This document shows, in pieces, positions 44,227 to 55,790 of a stretch of 64,000 nt of DNA. Numbering within the stretch: the first letter of the stretch is position 1; each line of letters begins with the position of its first letter. The position numbers and the translations under genes were made by a program. This stretch comes from Trema orientale (taxonomy: Eukaryota > Streptophyta > Magnoliopsida > Rosales > Cannabaceae), in NCBI GenBank assembly GCA_002914845.1, contig JXTC01000489.1, positions 3,006 to 67,005 on the forward strand. The letters are read 5' to 3'. Below the pieces are notes generated by a model. That model was given only the letters and a program-made list of their open reading frames with translations. It did no database searches and was not told the origin of the DNA.

Positions 44227-44773
44227 AGATCTTCTCCTTCACTTGTAGACACACCAAAATATTTCTTAGCCTATTCCTCTTTTCCATTTCTCTCTGTGGT
44301 GGTTAAGAAAAGTTAGTTAGAAGTTAGAGAGTTTGAGTTCTTAAGTTCTTTCTTTTCAGAGTGGTCAAGCTCTCTTGAGTTCTGGTGATAGAGTTTGGGC
44401 ATTGCTCAGTTCGTTGTGAGTAGTAAGTTGATGCAACGTTACTATTCGTGAACCGTTTTATCCTGGAAAACAGACGCCGTTGACATTCCTCTAAGCACCC
44501 CGGTGAAGAGACGTAACTGTTTTAAGAAAATTGTGTGAAACACAAGAATCAATTTGGTTTCCTTAAACTTCTTTGATATTTTGGTCATAATAATCATGAT
44601 TATTATTATAGTAAATTAATTGTGATTTATTTTATTATATTATTTACTTTTTTATGATAATTGTTACTATCCAAGGTGTAGTTAAATAATTTATTACATC
44701 ATATGTTACAATAGATTATTGTTGTATTTTTCCTAGATATATTATTACTTGCAATAGTTAATTTTATCTAATA

Positions 44774-45042
44774 ATCTTAAAACAGTTATATGTCTTTTAT
44801 GTGTTATTGCTTTATAATATATCTGGATTTATATATTATAATTGGAGATATCTCTTTAATAAATTGTGATAATTAAACAATTACAATTTAGACAAGTTCT
44901 GTCTAGGAGGCTGGATTTTAAGTGGGACCGTTTGTGACCCCTCCGTGGTCTTTCCTGAGAGTTTGTCTATTGAGTAATATTCAATTATTGCCATTTATTT
45001 CTAGAAAAAGAAATCTCATTGGATTTGCTATTCTTATAAGAA
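44774..45042 (+). other. Copia 2 leader
   Basis: Untranslated leader between the LTR and gag start. It contains AAGTGGGACCGTTTGTGACC near 44920. No initiator-tRNA-type PBS was recognised at the LTR border. Confidence 0.5.
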
Positions 45043-46479
45043 ATGGCAACTGAATCAAACAATCATGCTATGACCCATGTGTCTGCTCCTGTTGTGGCTC
45101 AAAGGCCAACCCCTGTTGTGACTCCGGTGGTACCAGCAGTGCACCACGGAGAGAAGCCTGAGAAGTTCAATGGGTTAAACTTCAAAATGTGGCAACAAAA
45201 GATATTATTCTATCTGATCACATTAAACCTTGCGAGGTTCTTGACTGAGGAGGCTCCAAAAGCCAACGATAATGAGCAAGATTTCCAAGTCATCGCTGCG
45301 GTTGATGCTTGGAAACAATCAGACTACCTTTACCGTAATTATGTAATGAACGGTTTAACCGATCCTTTATACGAAGTATATCGTAATAAGAAAACGGCAA
45401 AGGAATTATGGGAGTCACTTGACCATAAATATAAGACTGAGGATGCTGGGTCCAAGAAATTTGTGGTGGGACGCTTTCTAGACTTTAAAATGGTCGACTC
45501 CAAAATAGTAATCAGTCAAGTTCAAGAATTTTAATTGATTCTTCATGAAATTCTGGTTGAGGAGATGGTCATATGTGAACCCTTCCAAGTAGCTACTGTC
45601 ACTGAAAAGCTACCCCCTGCATGGAAGGATTTCAAGAACTACCTCAAACACAAGCGAAAGGCAATGAACCTTGAAGAGCTTGTTGCGCGCCTTCACATTA
45701 AGGAAGACAACAGACGTGCTGAAAAGTCAGGAGCATCGTCGAGTACGCCTATGGCTAAGGCAAATGTTGTAGAACATTCTCAAGGATCTAAAGCCAAGAA
45801 GAATAAACAAAAATAGCCAAGCCATAAGTTGGGGCCTAAAGGTGGAATAGGCAAGAAGCAGAAATTCCAAAGGAAGTGCTTCAACTATGACAAGATGGGT
45901 CACAAGGCTTCAGACTGTCGACTTCCAAAGAAGAAGAAGAATGAAGCCAACATAATGGATGAAATCACTCAAGAGGTTTCTGACATAGACCTCTATGCAG
46001 TAGTTTCTGAAGTGAATCTAGTTGGGTCTAATCCTAAAATATGGTGGCTTGACACCGGTGCCACTCGGCACGTATGCTCTGACAAAGATTTGTTCACTTC
46101 CTTCAAACTACTTGAGAGTAGGGAGAAGTTATTTATGAGAAACTCTGCCACATCCACTATCGAATGCCAAGGCAAAGTGGTCTTAAAGATGACTTCTGGG
46201 AAGGAGCTGACTCTAAATGATGTACTGTATGTGCCAGAGATCCGCAAGAACTTAGTGTCCAGTTCGTTGCTGAATAAGCATGGATTCCGCATGGTGTTCG
46301 AGCTAGATAAAGTAGTTTTGTCTAAGAGCGGATTGTATGTGGGGAAGGGCTATGTATGTGATAGGCTTTTTAAACTGGATATAATGATTATTAAGTCAAA
46401 TAATAATAAAGCTAGCTCTTCTGCTTATTTGCTTGAGTCTTCCAATGTGTGGCATGGTAGACTAGGACACATTAATTAG
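45043..46479 (+). pseudogene. Copia 2 gag and protease, with stops
   Basis: The start ATG at 45043 opens a gag with [20 protein letters not shown] and [24 protein letters not shown] at 45532 and a TAG at 45814 interrupt an otherwise single frame. The zinc knuckle reads CFNYDKMGHKASDC, with the second Cys replaced by Tyr. Protease WWLDTGATRHVCSD follows (about 46042-46083), then LYVPEIRKNLVSSSLLNKHG and the pre-integrase WHGRLGHIN ending in a stop at 46477-46479. Confidence 0.9.
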
Positions 46480-47350
46480 ATACTTTGCATAGGTTAATTA
46501 ACTGAAACCACATATCCGCTTTTAATATTAATTCAAAACACAAGTGTGAAACTTGTGTTGAAGCAAAACTGACTAGGTCATCGTTTCAAAGTATTGAGAA
46601 GAATACTAAACTCCTTGATCTAATTCACAGTGATATTTGTGATTTGAAATTCGTACAAACAAGGGGAGGCAATAAGTATTTTATTACTTTTGTAGATAAT
46701 AGCATAAAATACTGTTATGTATATTTGCTAAAATCCAAGGACGAAGCTATAGAGAAGTTTGTTCTCTATAAGAATGAGGTTGAGAATCAACTCAATAAGA
46801 AAATTAAGGTGCTAAGAAGTGATCGAGGTGGAGAGTATGATTCACCAGGAAATCTATGCACAGTATGGAATCATACACAAAACCACAGCATCTTACTCGC
46901 CTCAGTCAAATAGAGTTGCTAAACAAAAGAATCGTATCTTGAAAGCAATGATGAATGCAATGTTGATAAGTTCTGGGTTACCCCAGAACATGTGGGGAGA
47001 AGCCATTTTGACGGCCAATTACCTTTTGAATAAGGTACCCAAAAAGAAAATAGAAAAGACTCCATATGAGTTGTGGAAAGGAAGAAAAGCATCCTACAAC
47101 TATATACGAATATGGGGATGTCTTGCCAAAGTGGCCGTACCAACACATAAGAAGGTGAAAATTGGTCCGAAAACCGTTGATTGCATTTTTATTGGCTATG
47201 CACAAAACAGTAGTGCTTATCGATTTCTTGTGTATGAGTCAAAAATCCCAGACATACATAAGAACACGATAATAGAATCAAGAAATGCATCGTTCTTTGA
47301 ACATGTATTTCCTTGTAAATCTAACGAAGAAGCAAGTTCATCAAAATGAA
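46480..47350 (+). pseudogene. Copia 2 integrase, frameshifted, catalytic Glu lost
   Basis: The HHCC segment [14 protein letters not shown] lies at about 46550. The core shows the first Asp in [10 protein letters not shown], the second in [12 protein letters not shown], and then a frameshift near 46850. In the next frame the motif that normally carries the catalytic Glu reads [11 protein letters not shown], with Lys in its place. The C-terminal part YELWKGRKASYNYIRIWGCL and CIFIGYAQNSSAYRFLVYES follows to a stop at 47347-47349. Confidence 0.85.
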
Positions 47351-48783
47351 CACATGAGACTATTATTGAGAATAGTCAGGACCAAGATAAAAATGAAGAA
47401 ACCAAGGTTGAACCTCGACGTAGTAGGAGAGCAAGGATAGAAAAATCTTTTGGTCCAGATTTTCTGACATACTTGCTAAAAAGTGAGCCTCGAACGTATA
47501 CCGAGGCTATAAGCTCTACTGAAGCACCTTTGTAGAAAAAGGCTATCAGGAGCGAAATTGATTCCATCTTACAAAATCATACTTGGGAACTAGTGGACCT
47601 TCCTCCTGGATGTAAACCACTAGGTTCAAAGTGGATTTTTAAAANNNNNNNNNNNNNNNNNNNGAAAGTCTGTAAGTTAGTGAAATCCTTGTATGGATTA
47701 AAACAAGCCCCGAAACAATGGCATGAAAAATTTGATAATGCTATGAAGGCTAATGGATTTAAAATCAACGAATGTGACAAATATGTATATGTCAAAGACA
47801 CTGAAAATAGTTATATCATTTTGTGTCTTTACGTTGATGACATGCTCATTATTGGTAGTGATGATAAAATAATCAAATCTACCAAAAATATGTTGAATTC
47901 AAGATTTGACATGAAAGACATGGGTTTAGCCGATGTCATTTTGAAAATAAAAATCTCAAGAGTATCAGATGGGCTTGTTTTAAGTCAGTCACATTATGTG
48001 GACAATATTCTTGGAAAATTCGATAAAGATAATTCTAGAGTTGTCAAAACACCAATAGATTTAACTTTACGTTTATCCAAGAATAAAGGTGAGAGTGTTT
48101 CTCAAGTAGAATACTCTAGAGTGATAGGTAGTCTGATGTACTTGATGAGTTGTACAAGACCAGATATTGTCTATGTAGTTAGTAAACTAAGTAGATACAC
48201 AAGTAATCCTGGAGCTGAGCATTGGCAAGGGATTATAAGAGTATTAAAATACTTACGGTTTATGCGTAATTATAGGCTGCACTATACAAGATATCCTTCT
48301 GTACTTGAAGGTTACAGTGATGCAAATTGGATATCTGATATTAAAGATTCAAAGTCTACTAGTAGTTATGTGTTCACACTAGGAGGTGAAGCAGTGTCAT
48401 GGAAATCCTCGAAACAAACTATTATTGCCAGATCCACTATAGAATCTAAATTTATCGCACTAGATAAATGTAGGGAAGAAGCAGAATGGCTCCACCACTT
48501 CTTAGAGGATATTTCAAGATGGCCAAAACCTGTGCCTGCAATTTGCATACATTGTGATAGTCAATCTGCAATTAGTAAAGCACAGAGTAATATGTATAAT
48601 AGTAAATCTAGATATATTCGTCGTAGACACAATATCATTAGACAACTACTCTCAACTGGGGTTATCTCTGTAGACTATGTAACGTCAAAAGATAACATTG
48701 TGGATCCACTAACCAAAGGGTTAAATAGAGAGTTAGTTGAAAAGTCATCGAGGGGAATGGGGCTAAAGCCCATGAAAGAATAG
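47351..48783 (+). pseudogene. Copia 2 reverse transcriptase and RNase H, with assembly gap
   Basis: The linker has EPRTYTEAISS, with a stop at 47533-47535. RT begins WELVDLPPGCKPLGSKWIFK, then hits the N run. After it come [20 protein letters not shown] and [13 protein letters not shown] (YVDD about 47830). RNase H is well preserved: [53 protein letters not shown] and [20 protein letters not shown], ending at 48783. From 47593 the frame is open apart from the gap. Confidence 0.9.
47645..47663. other. assembly gap (19 N)
   Basis: Nineteen Ns interrupt RT between SKWIFK and VCKLVKSL. In this family about 90-100 residues lie between these motifs, so the gap length is probably not the true distance. 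Confidence 0.95.
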
Positions 48784-49362
48784 GTCGATACAGTGGATAC
48801 CCAACTTAGTTGACTGGAGATCCCAAGTTCTAGGTTCAAAAGGGACAACTAAATTGTAAAGACTGTATTGGATCACTGCGGGGATTTTTCTCATGTCAAT
48901 TCCTATGATGAAACAGTGATACCCATAAAATGAAAGGTTAAACTATGCTTTTATTGATTCTTATGCGTCGAAAATAGAATTTCGAGCAGAGTAATGCGGG
49001 TTACTCTTAATTAAAAGATCACCTATGTAAGAGAGAAGTAGGGCTACTTCTAAGGGAATTGTTAGGGCGCAATTCTTATTAAACTCTTGCAGAACCAGGC
49101 GTATGTTCATGGCTAAAACGAATATAACAGTGAGAACTGAGAAAGTGTCAGGAAGATTCCTGTGTGAGATACGTTATCATTTACATAAATGACACAATAG
49201 TTCAAGGATATCGAGTCTACTGTTTAGTTAATAAAGTAAACATATTTTCATAAGGGAAGGTTCAAAGGGTAACACCTACCTATCCTATACAGGTTTCGAC
49301 CGTTGAATTCTATCACCACGTTGGTCGAGTCTTAGGTCGTCAATTTCATTCATGTGGGGAAT
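48784..49362 (+). other. Copia 2 3' untranslated region and polypurine tract
   Basis: Non-coding ~580 bp between the pol stop and the 3' LTR. GTGGGGAA (about 49354-49361) next to the LTR is the likely polypurine tract, though it is short. Confidence 0.55.
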
Positions 49363-50311
49363 TGTTAGAAAAATAGTTTGAAAAAACCATTGTTAATAGC
49401 CATTTTGAGGCATGAGTGAATAAGAAATTGAAACCCAAAATGAGGAGGTTCTAGAATTGAATTTATAATATACAAGAGTTACAAAATTCATTTTGGACAT
49501 TTATTAGGCCTCATAAAGCTGAGGTAACAGCAAAAAAATGTTTTGGCAGTTACGTTGTAACCGACAAACGGTTTTCAGCATATTAATGGGTTGTTGCTAT
49601 TACGTTGTAATAGATAAATATTTTTCAGCCATACTAATGGACTATTGATGTTACGTTATAACAGACAAACATTTTTCAGCCATATTAATGGGCTGTTATG
49701 TTGTAACAGAAAAACGTTTTCAGTCATATTAAATATTAATGGCTTGGTTCCCCCATGAACACTATAAAAGGAGACCTTCTCCTTCACTTATAGACACACC
49801 AAAATATTTCTTAGCCTATTCCTCTCTTCCATTTCTCTCTGTGGCGTTTAAGAAAAGTTAGTTAGAAGTTAGAGAGTTTGAGTTCTTGAATTCTTTCTTT
49901 TCAGAGTGGTCAAGCTCTCTTGAGTTATGGTGATAGAGTTTGGGCATTGCTCAGTTCGTTGTGAGTAGCAAGTTAGTGCAACGTTGCTATTCGTGAACCA
50001 TTTTATCCTGGGAAACAGACGCTGTTGACATTCCTCTAAGCACCTCGGTGAGGACGCATAACTGTCTTAAGGAAATTGTGTAAAACACAAGACTCGGTTT
50101 GGTTTCCTTGAACTTCTTTGTTATTTAATAATCATGATTATTATTATAGTAAATTGATTATGATTTATTTTGTTATGTTATTTGGCTTTTTATGATAATT
50201 GTTACTATCCAATGTGTAGTTAAATAATTTATTACATCATATGTTACAACAGATTATTATTGTATTTTTTCTAGATATATTATTACTTGTAATAGTTAAT
50301 TTTATCTAACA
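49363..50311 (+). repeat. 3' LTR of Copia 2
   Basis: Begins TGTTAGAAAAATAG and ends TTTTATCTAACA before TAATG. TATA box at 49763. Visible differences from the 5' LTR are scattered substitutions and small indels, including loss of a short TTTTGGTCA segment near 50125. Confidence 0.85.
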
Positions 50312-50878
50312 TAATGTTATTAATGATTAAAGAGGCAAAGCACAAAGAGTTTTCAAGTTTCTACAGGCCAGTAGTTTATTTACTTGGGTTAATGACACTG
50401 TTGGTCTCCAACCTATTATCATTTTGGCATATTGGTCTTGAATCCCTTTTTTTTATAGCATTCTAGTACTTAACGTTTTTATTTTCGGTCACGCTAGTCC
50501 TTTTGACATATTCCATTCAAGATTCTTTAGAATTTATTTAAATGAGATAAATTTTGTATTATTGATCCATATATATATATTATTTCAATTGTTTAGTAAT
50601 TTAGAATCTTTTTTTTTTTTTTTTGCATTCATATTTTCCGAATAATAATATAGTATCCACTAATCTTTCTGAAAATTAAAATTCAAAAGAGAAGGGAAAA
50701 AAAATTCGTTTAATATTCAAATTCAGCAAAAAAAAAAATCATACTTACAAATCCAAGATTCCATATACGCAATTTTCTAATAGTCAAATTTGACTGAAAA
50801 TTTACTATATCAATTAAATTTTCATTTAACTATAAATAGTCATACTAAGAAATTAATTATTTACCTAAATAATATAGC

Positions 50879-51147
50879 TGAAAGCAGATATGAAACTAAT
50901 CTGCCATATTATTTAATTGAAAATAATACACTTAAATAGACAAAAGTCTAACAATAAAATCCTAAATAAACTCCTATGATCACAGCAGATTGATATCACA
51001 TAATCCTAAATAAACTCCTAGGATCACAGCAGATTGATATCACATACAATGTGACTTTATTCGAATTCAAAAAACAAATTAAATCTAAATCCTAACAGCT
51101 GGAATAACTAAATCAAATCATATTTGATTTTATCTGATCTGTCAATA
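50879..51147 (-). repeat. 3' LTR of Copia 3, with internal 44-bp duplication
   Basis: Aligns to 54999-55222 except for a head-to-tail repeat, 50958-51001 and 51002-51045 (AATCCTAAATAAACTCCTA onward), present once in the other LTR. The polypurine tract GAGGGGGAG (minus strand) adjoins at 51148-51156. Confidence 0.9.
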
Positions 51148-51154
51148 CTCCCCC

Positions 51155-51720
51155 TCAAGCTTGACGGTAGATATCAACAAGTCCAAGCTTGTTAGTTAGA
51201 AAATCAAATGCTGGTCCAGGAAGTACTTTTGTGAGCAAATCAGCAACCTGCTGGCCTGTTGGAATGTACTTAACACTGATTACTCCGTTCTCTATTTTCT
51301 CTGTGATGAAATATCTGTCTACCTCCACATGTTTGGTCCTGTCATGATGGACTGGATTGTGTGCTATGCTGATTGTGGCCTTGTCGTCACAATGGAGCTG
51401 CATAGGGAACTCACAGTCAACCTTTAGTTCTTCCAGTATGCATTTTATCCAAATAGCCTCACAAATACCATGTGCCATAGCCCTATACTCTGCTTCAGCA
51501 CTGCTTCTGGCAACCACAGGCTGCTTTTTACTGTACCAAGTCACTAAGTTTCTCCAAAGTCGTGTGCAATATCTGGATGTTGATTTTCTATCTTCAATCG
51601 AACCTGCCTAAAACCTGCCTAATCTGCATCTGTAAACACCTCTACTTTACTGTCTTCATTTTTTCCAAAAAAATAATCCTCTTCCAGGATTCTTCTTAAG
51701 ATACCTCAATATTCGATAGA
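51155..51720 (-). pseudogene. Copia 3 RNase H remnant
   Basis: An open frame from 51544 encodes VTWYSKKQPVVARSSAEAEY, LHCDDKATISIAHNPVHHDR, VISVKYIPTGQQVADLLTKV and ends LVDIYRQA-stop beside the PPT. Sequence between 51720 and 51545 is frame-broken RNase H N-terminal part. Confidence 0.88.
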
Positions 51721-52140
51721 CTATATCAAAGTGTCCTTGACATGGTGAACACATGTATTAACTAACTACACTCACTGCAAATGCGATGTCAAGTCGAGTA
51801 TGTGAGAGATAAATTAACTTTCTCACAAGTCTTTGATATCTTCCTCTATCAATAGGATCTCTATCGATCATTTTCCATTTACCTCCTTGTTCAACTGGGG
51901 TATCTATTAGTTTGCAGCCAAGCATTCCTGTTTCACTAAGCAAGTCCATTGTATATTTCCTTTGTGAGATGAAAATACCTTTCTTACTTCTTGCTACTTC
52001 CATCCCCAGAAAATACCTCATAATTCCGAGGTCTTTAATCTCAAACTCCATTGCCATTAGTTTCTTGATCTTCTCCATTTCCTTGAAATCATCTCCTGTG
52101 AGTATTATATCATCAACATATACTATCAGGATTGTCATCT
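51721..52140 (-). pseudogene. Copia 3 reverse transcriptase, C-terminal part only
   Basis: Begins abruptly at LIVYVDDIILTGDD (YVDD box) and continues FEIKDLGIMRYFLGMEVARS, ISQRKYTMDLLSETGML and GRYQRLVRKLIYLSHTRLDI to a stop at 51758. The RT N-terminal half, including the first catalytic Asp region, is missing: sequence just upstream is the pre-RT linker (ETILDRLDD). Junction at about 52136-52145. Confidence 0.88.
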
Positions 52141-53830
52141 AATCTATCTAAAATGGTCTCTGAATTACCTGAGGATGAGGAATCAGTTCCTAACACCGGC
52201 TCGGATTCTGGACAGTGCTCAGTATTCATGAGTGGTTTATTTGCTTGAGAACCCTTTCTCCGAGAATAAACACGTAACTCTTGTACTTCTTGTTTATTTG
52301 TTGGATCTCCCCCTGTTTCCGGCATTAATGCATCTGGTGAATGTTGTGGCTCAGATGGTGGTGTATCGGGAGCAATGGATATAGGTTTAGGAAATAGAGT
52401 GACAACAGCAGGTGATGATGAGATGGTGTCAACCGTGGGTAAGGCAATGGTATCCCAGTCCCACACAGAAGCTTCTCTGTCATGATTCTCCCCCGGAAGC
52501 GATGTGTGTGAATAATATGGAACTTCCTCAAAAAATATGACATCTCAGGTGGCAAACATTATTTTTTGTTGTTGGATAATAACAGCGGTACCCTTTTTGA
52601 GTTGGAGAGTAGCCAAGGAAAATGGTTTTAATGGCTCAAGGATCAAGTTTGGTTCGATGTTGGGGGTAAACATGAACAAAAGCAGTACAACCGAATGTTT
52701 TGAGGGGAAGATCATTGGTAAACATATGGAGATGTGGGAATTTGTTGGCAAGTATGGATAATGGAGATTTAAAGGTCAAAACACGACTAGGTAAGCGGTT
52801 AATGAGGAATACAGAAGTAAAATAGCATCACCCCACATGTATTTGGGAACATTCATTATAAACATGAGAGCACGGGCTACTTCCAACAAATGTCTGTTCT
52901 TTCTTTCCAAGATACTATTCTGTTGAGGTGTATCAACACACGAACTTTGGTGAACTATCCCTTGTTGCAATAAATAGCTCCCCAAGATAGATTGGAAGTA
53001 TTCTCGTCCGCTATCAGTTCGCAAGACAGAAATATTTTTATTAAACTGTGTTCGAATCATGTTGTAGAAATTTTGGAATACTTGACACGTTTCTGATTTT
53101 TCTCGAAGCAGATATACCCAAGTAACTCGTGTGTGATCGTCGATGAAAATTACGAACCATCACTCTCCGTTCATTGTTGTAACTTTGGATGGACCCCAGA
53201 TATCACTGTGAACTAAGGCAAATGGCATGGATGGTACATAAATTCTCAGAGAAAATGGGACCCTAGCGTGTTTGGCAAACTGACACACATCACAATTGAA
53301 GGCAACATAATCTTTATTCTTGAACAATGACGGTAACAAATATTTTAAATACGAAAAACTAGGATGGCCCAGTCTATAATACCACAACATTATTTCTCTA
53401 TCACTTGAAATAGAAATAGATGCAACTTCTGACATAAGAGCTTTTCGACTCTTAGACTCCGTGTTCTCAAGAAAATAAAGTCCTTCATGAATTCTAGCAC
53501 TGCCAATCATCCTCCTCGATGATAGGTCTTGAAATTGACACGTAGAAGAGTGGAAATTAGCAATACAATTATTATCATAGGTGAGTTTACTAATAGACAA
53601 CAGGTTGAACTCTAAAGTAGGGACATGAAGTACAGAATGGAGAACTAGGTCTTTAGTAACTCTTATTGAACCTACTCCAGCAACAGGAGTTAGTAAACCA
53701 TCGGCAATTTTGATTTTAGTAGCATTAGAACATGGAGTATAACAAAGGAAACAATCAGAACCACCTGTCATATGGTCAGAGGCATCGGAATCAATGATCC
53801 ACGGTTCCTTAGAGTAAGCTGAAGAAATTA
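52141..53830 (-). pseudogene. Copia 3 protease and integrase remnant
   Basis: Protease WIIDSDASDHMTGG (about 53795; Gly to Asp in DSGA), LHVPTLEFNLLSISKL, pre-integrase YYRLGHPSFSYLKYLLP, CDVCQFAKHARVPF, first Asp LVHSDIWGPSKVT with a stop after MNGE (53160), IFIDDHTRVTWVYLL, second Asp VLRTDSGREYFQS and Glu in ILERKNRHLLEVA. C-terminal pieces LKTFGCTAFVH and IFLGYSPTQKGYRCY are shifted. A Pro/Ser-rich linker (52466-52141) leads to the RT deletion. Confidence 0.85.
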
Positions 53831-54039
53831 AGGCTAAGTGGTTACCAGACTGTACTACAGAGTATGACCCTATGTTTGGACTTGGTAAAGAAGGAGCTGA
53901 TGATGATGGAGTGAAAAGACCGTAGATTTGCTCAAGTTGTTCTTTGCTGAACGAGATCGACGAATTTATGGGTTGATGGTCTGCTCCTTGCTTGTCCTGA
54001 TGGACTTGAAAACCACGTCCTTCATATTGTTTTCGGGGA

Positions 54040-54944
54040 ACTTAATTTGCTGGTTTTCCATGTATCTTCCAACAAATGTCTCTAATATGTCCATGACGGC
54101 TACAGTGATCACACCACATTCGTTCTCCTTTGCGTCCTGATCTTGGATCGGTGTTGTTCTTGCCTTATTGTGGATTGTTTCTGGTCACCAAAGCTGATCC
54201 CTCGGTTGATTGTGGTGCGTTTCGTGATTCGTCATCGGACAACATGATTTTTCGGTGATTTTCTTCTCGTCTGACTTCAACAAAGGCTTCATCGGTTGTT
54301 GGGAATGGGACTCAGCTTAACACACATCCTCTAACTTCATCCAGATCGCAGTTTAAAACAGCAAGAAAATCATATACTCTTTCCTTTTCGAGATTCTGCC
54401 TGTGCTTCACATTGCAGGTTGGACATGCCGAGTCGTCATCGAGAAACAAATCTAATTCTTGCCAAGTATCCTCCAAGTCAGTAAAATACTGAGTGACTGA
54501 CTGAGATCCTTGCTTCATCTCTTTTAGTTTTAGACGAATCTCGAACATCTACGAGACATTACCAAGATCGAAGTACATACATTTAGCAGTGTCCCAGACA
54601 TCCTTGGTTGTTTTGAGGAAGAGATAACGGCGACTAATTCTAGGATCCATCGAATTAATTAAATAGGCATGGACTATAGAGTTCTTGGCAAACCAGGTCT
54701 TGTATGCTGGGTCGATTATTGCTAGAGCTTTTGCTTCACCTGTGACATATTCGAATTTCCCTCTACCACAGATGACAATCTTGACAGATTGAGCCCACTG
54801 AAGTTAGTTTTTCCCATTGAGTTTGTGTGCTATAATCTGGAGAGAATGGGTGTCTCCACTGGAAAACGTTGTGGCTGACTAACTAACATTGCTCTGATCA
54901 GATGTGGCAGATATGAGATCATCTCTACATGAAGACTCTGTCAT
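54040..54944 (-). pseudogene. Copia 3 gag with stops
   Basis: ATG at 54944 opens MTESSCRDDLISATSDQSN, then a stop. Further segments are LQIIAHKLNGKN, KFEYVTGEAKAL, IVHAYLINSMDPRISRRYLF and LKEMKQGSQSVTQYFTDLED. The zinc knuckle CDHCSRHGHIRDIC (about 54110) is intact. At least four stops occur. Confidence 0.85.
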
Positions 54945-54986
54945 GGCTGTCTTTGTCATTTTTTTTTTTTTTTGTTTAGAGGTTCC

Positions 54987-54998
54987 GCTATGATACCA
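54987..54998 (-). other. primer-binding site of Copia 3
   Basis: Minus-strand TGGTATCATAGC directly follows the LTR, matching the initiator tRNA-Met type with one change. Confidence 0.85.
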
Positions 54999-55222
54999 TG
55001 AAAGCAGATATGAAACTAATCTGTCAATTATTTAACTGAAAATAATACACTTAAATAGACGAAAGTCTAACAATAAAATCCTAAATAAACTCCTAGGATC
55101 ACGGCAGATTGATATCATATACAATCTGACTTTATTCGAATTCAAAAAATAAATTAAATCTAAATCCTAATAGCTGGAATAACTAAATCAAATCAGATTT
55201 AATTTTATTTGATCTGTCAACA
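54999..55222 (-). repeat. 5' LTR of Copia 3
   Basis: 224 bp, the un-duplicated counterpart of 50879-51147. Plus-strand ends TGAAAGCAG and GATCTGTCAACA. Confidence 0.88.
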
Positions 55223-55790
55223 ATATTGTATAAACCTGGAAATTTTTATAGATTTTTTAATTTTTTCTATGTTATTCTAAATAATTAATTGAATACATGT
55301 AAAAAAATAATAGAGTTAAGTTTGGAGATTTTATAGATTTTTTTTCATTTTTTTGCCAAGCGGTTTTAGTGTAACTATTTTTTATTTTAGGAGATATTAC
55401 TGTAATTTTGACAAGAATTAATGTCAAAAAAAATTATTTATTGGAGATATGAATGCCGAAAAAGAAAAAAAAATAAGGAACCAAATTACTGGATTAATAT
55501 ATCAAAATGGTAATAAATTAAGGACGAATGGTGCCACTTATTCGATTTACTTCCTTAAAATTGCTTTCCTTCTCTCTTGAGTTCGCAGTTCGTTACATTG
55601 CATTTACATCTTGTTATGGTTTACATTATTATACACTATTATTATTAGATTTTGATTATCATTATTATTAGATTTTATTTGAAGTGTACCGATTATCTTA
55701 GATGAAAATATCATGACAGATATTTATGCAAATAAAGAAGCAAATCTTGCAAACTACTCAGTGTTTAATAATAATAATAAGTAGTTACTT

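Larger units (their letters stand above)
43814..44773 (+). repeat. 5' LTR of Copia 2
   Basis: Begins TGTTGGAAAAATAG and ends TTTTATCTAATA. It aligns throughout with 49363-50311. The sequence just after it is not a TGG-type primer-binding site. Confidence 0.85.
43814..50311 (+). mobile_element. Copia LTR retrotransposon 2 (6.5 kb)
   Basis: LTRs of ~950 bp (43814-44773 and 49363-50311) flank gag, protease, integrase, RT and RNase H in Copia order. A 4-bp TAAT flanks both sides (43810-43813, 50312-50315), and the paralogous empty site is at about 35895-35910. Motifs match the TNT1/Tork-like type (inference). Stops in gag, a frameshift and lost Glu in integrase, and several in-frame stops make it inactive. 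RT contains an assembly gap. Confidence 0.92.
50879..55222 (-). mobile_element. Copia LTR retrotransposon 3, minus strand, RT partly deleted
   Basis: LTRs at 50879-51147 and 54999-55222 begin TGAAAGCAGATATG (plus strand). PBS and PPT are present and gag-pol remnants lie between. Flanks ATAGC and ATATT share only three of five bases, so the TSD has decayed or the end call is off slightly. It lies inside the MITE. Confidence 0.88.
50386..55544. mobile_element. hAT-like MITE with 8-bp TSD, split by Copia 3
   Basis: ATTTACTT at 50378-50385 is repeated at 55545-55552, and the uninterrupted site is seen at 35957-35964. The left end GGGTTAATGACACTGTTGGT and the right end read inward CGAATAAGTGGCACCATTCG share TAA, TG-CAC and GTC in order. 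Without Copia 3 it would be ~810 bp. It resembles the MITE at 12242-12981. Confidence 0.75.

Noticed and set aside
47593-48783. Apparent 396-residue protein
   Set aside because: It is the tail of Copia 2 pol read across an N run, with no independent start.
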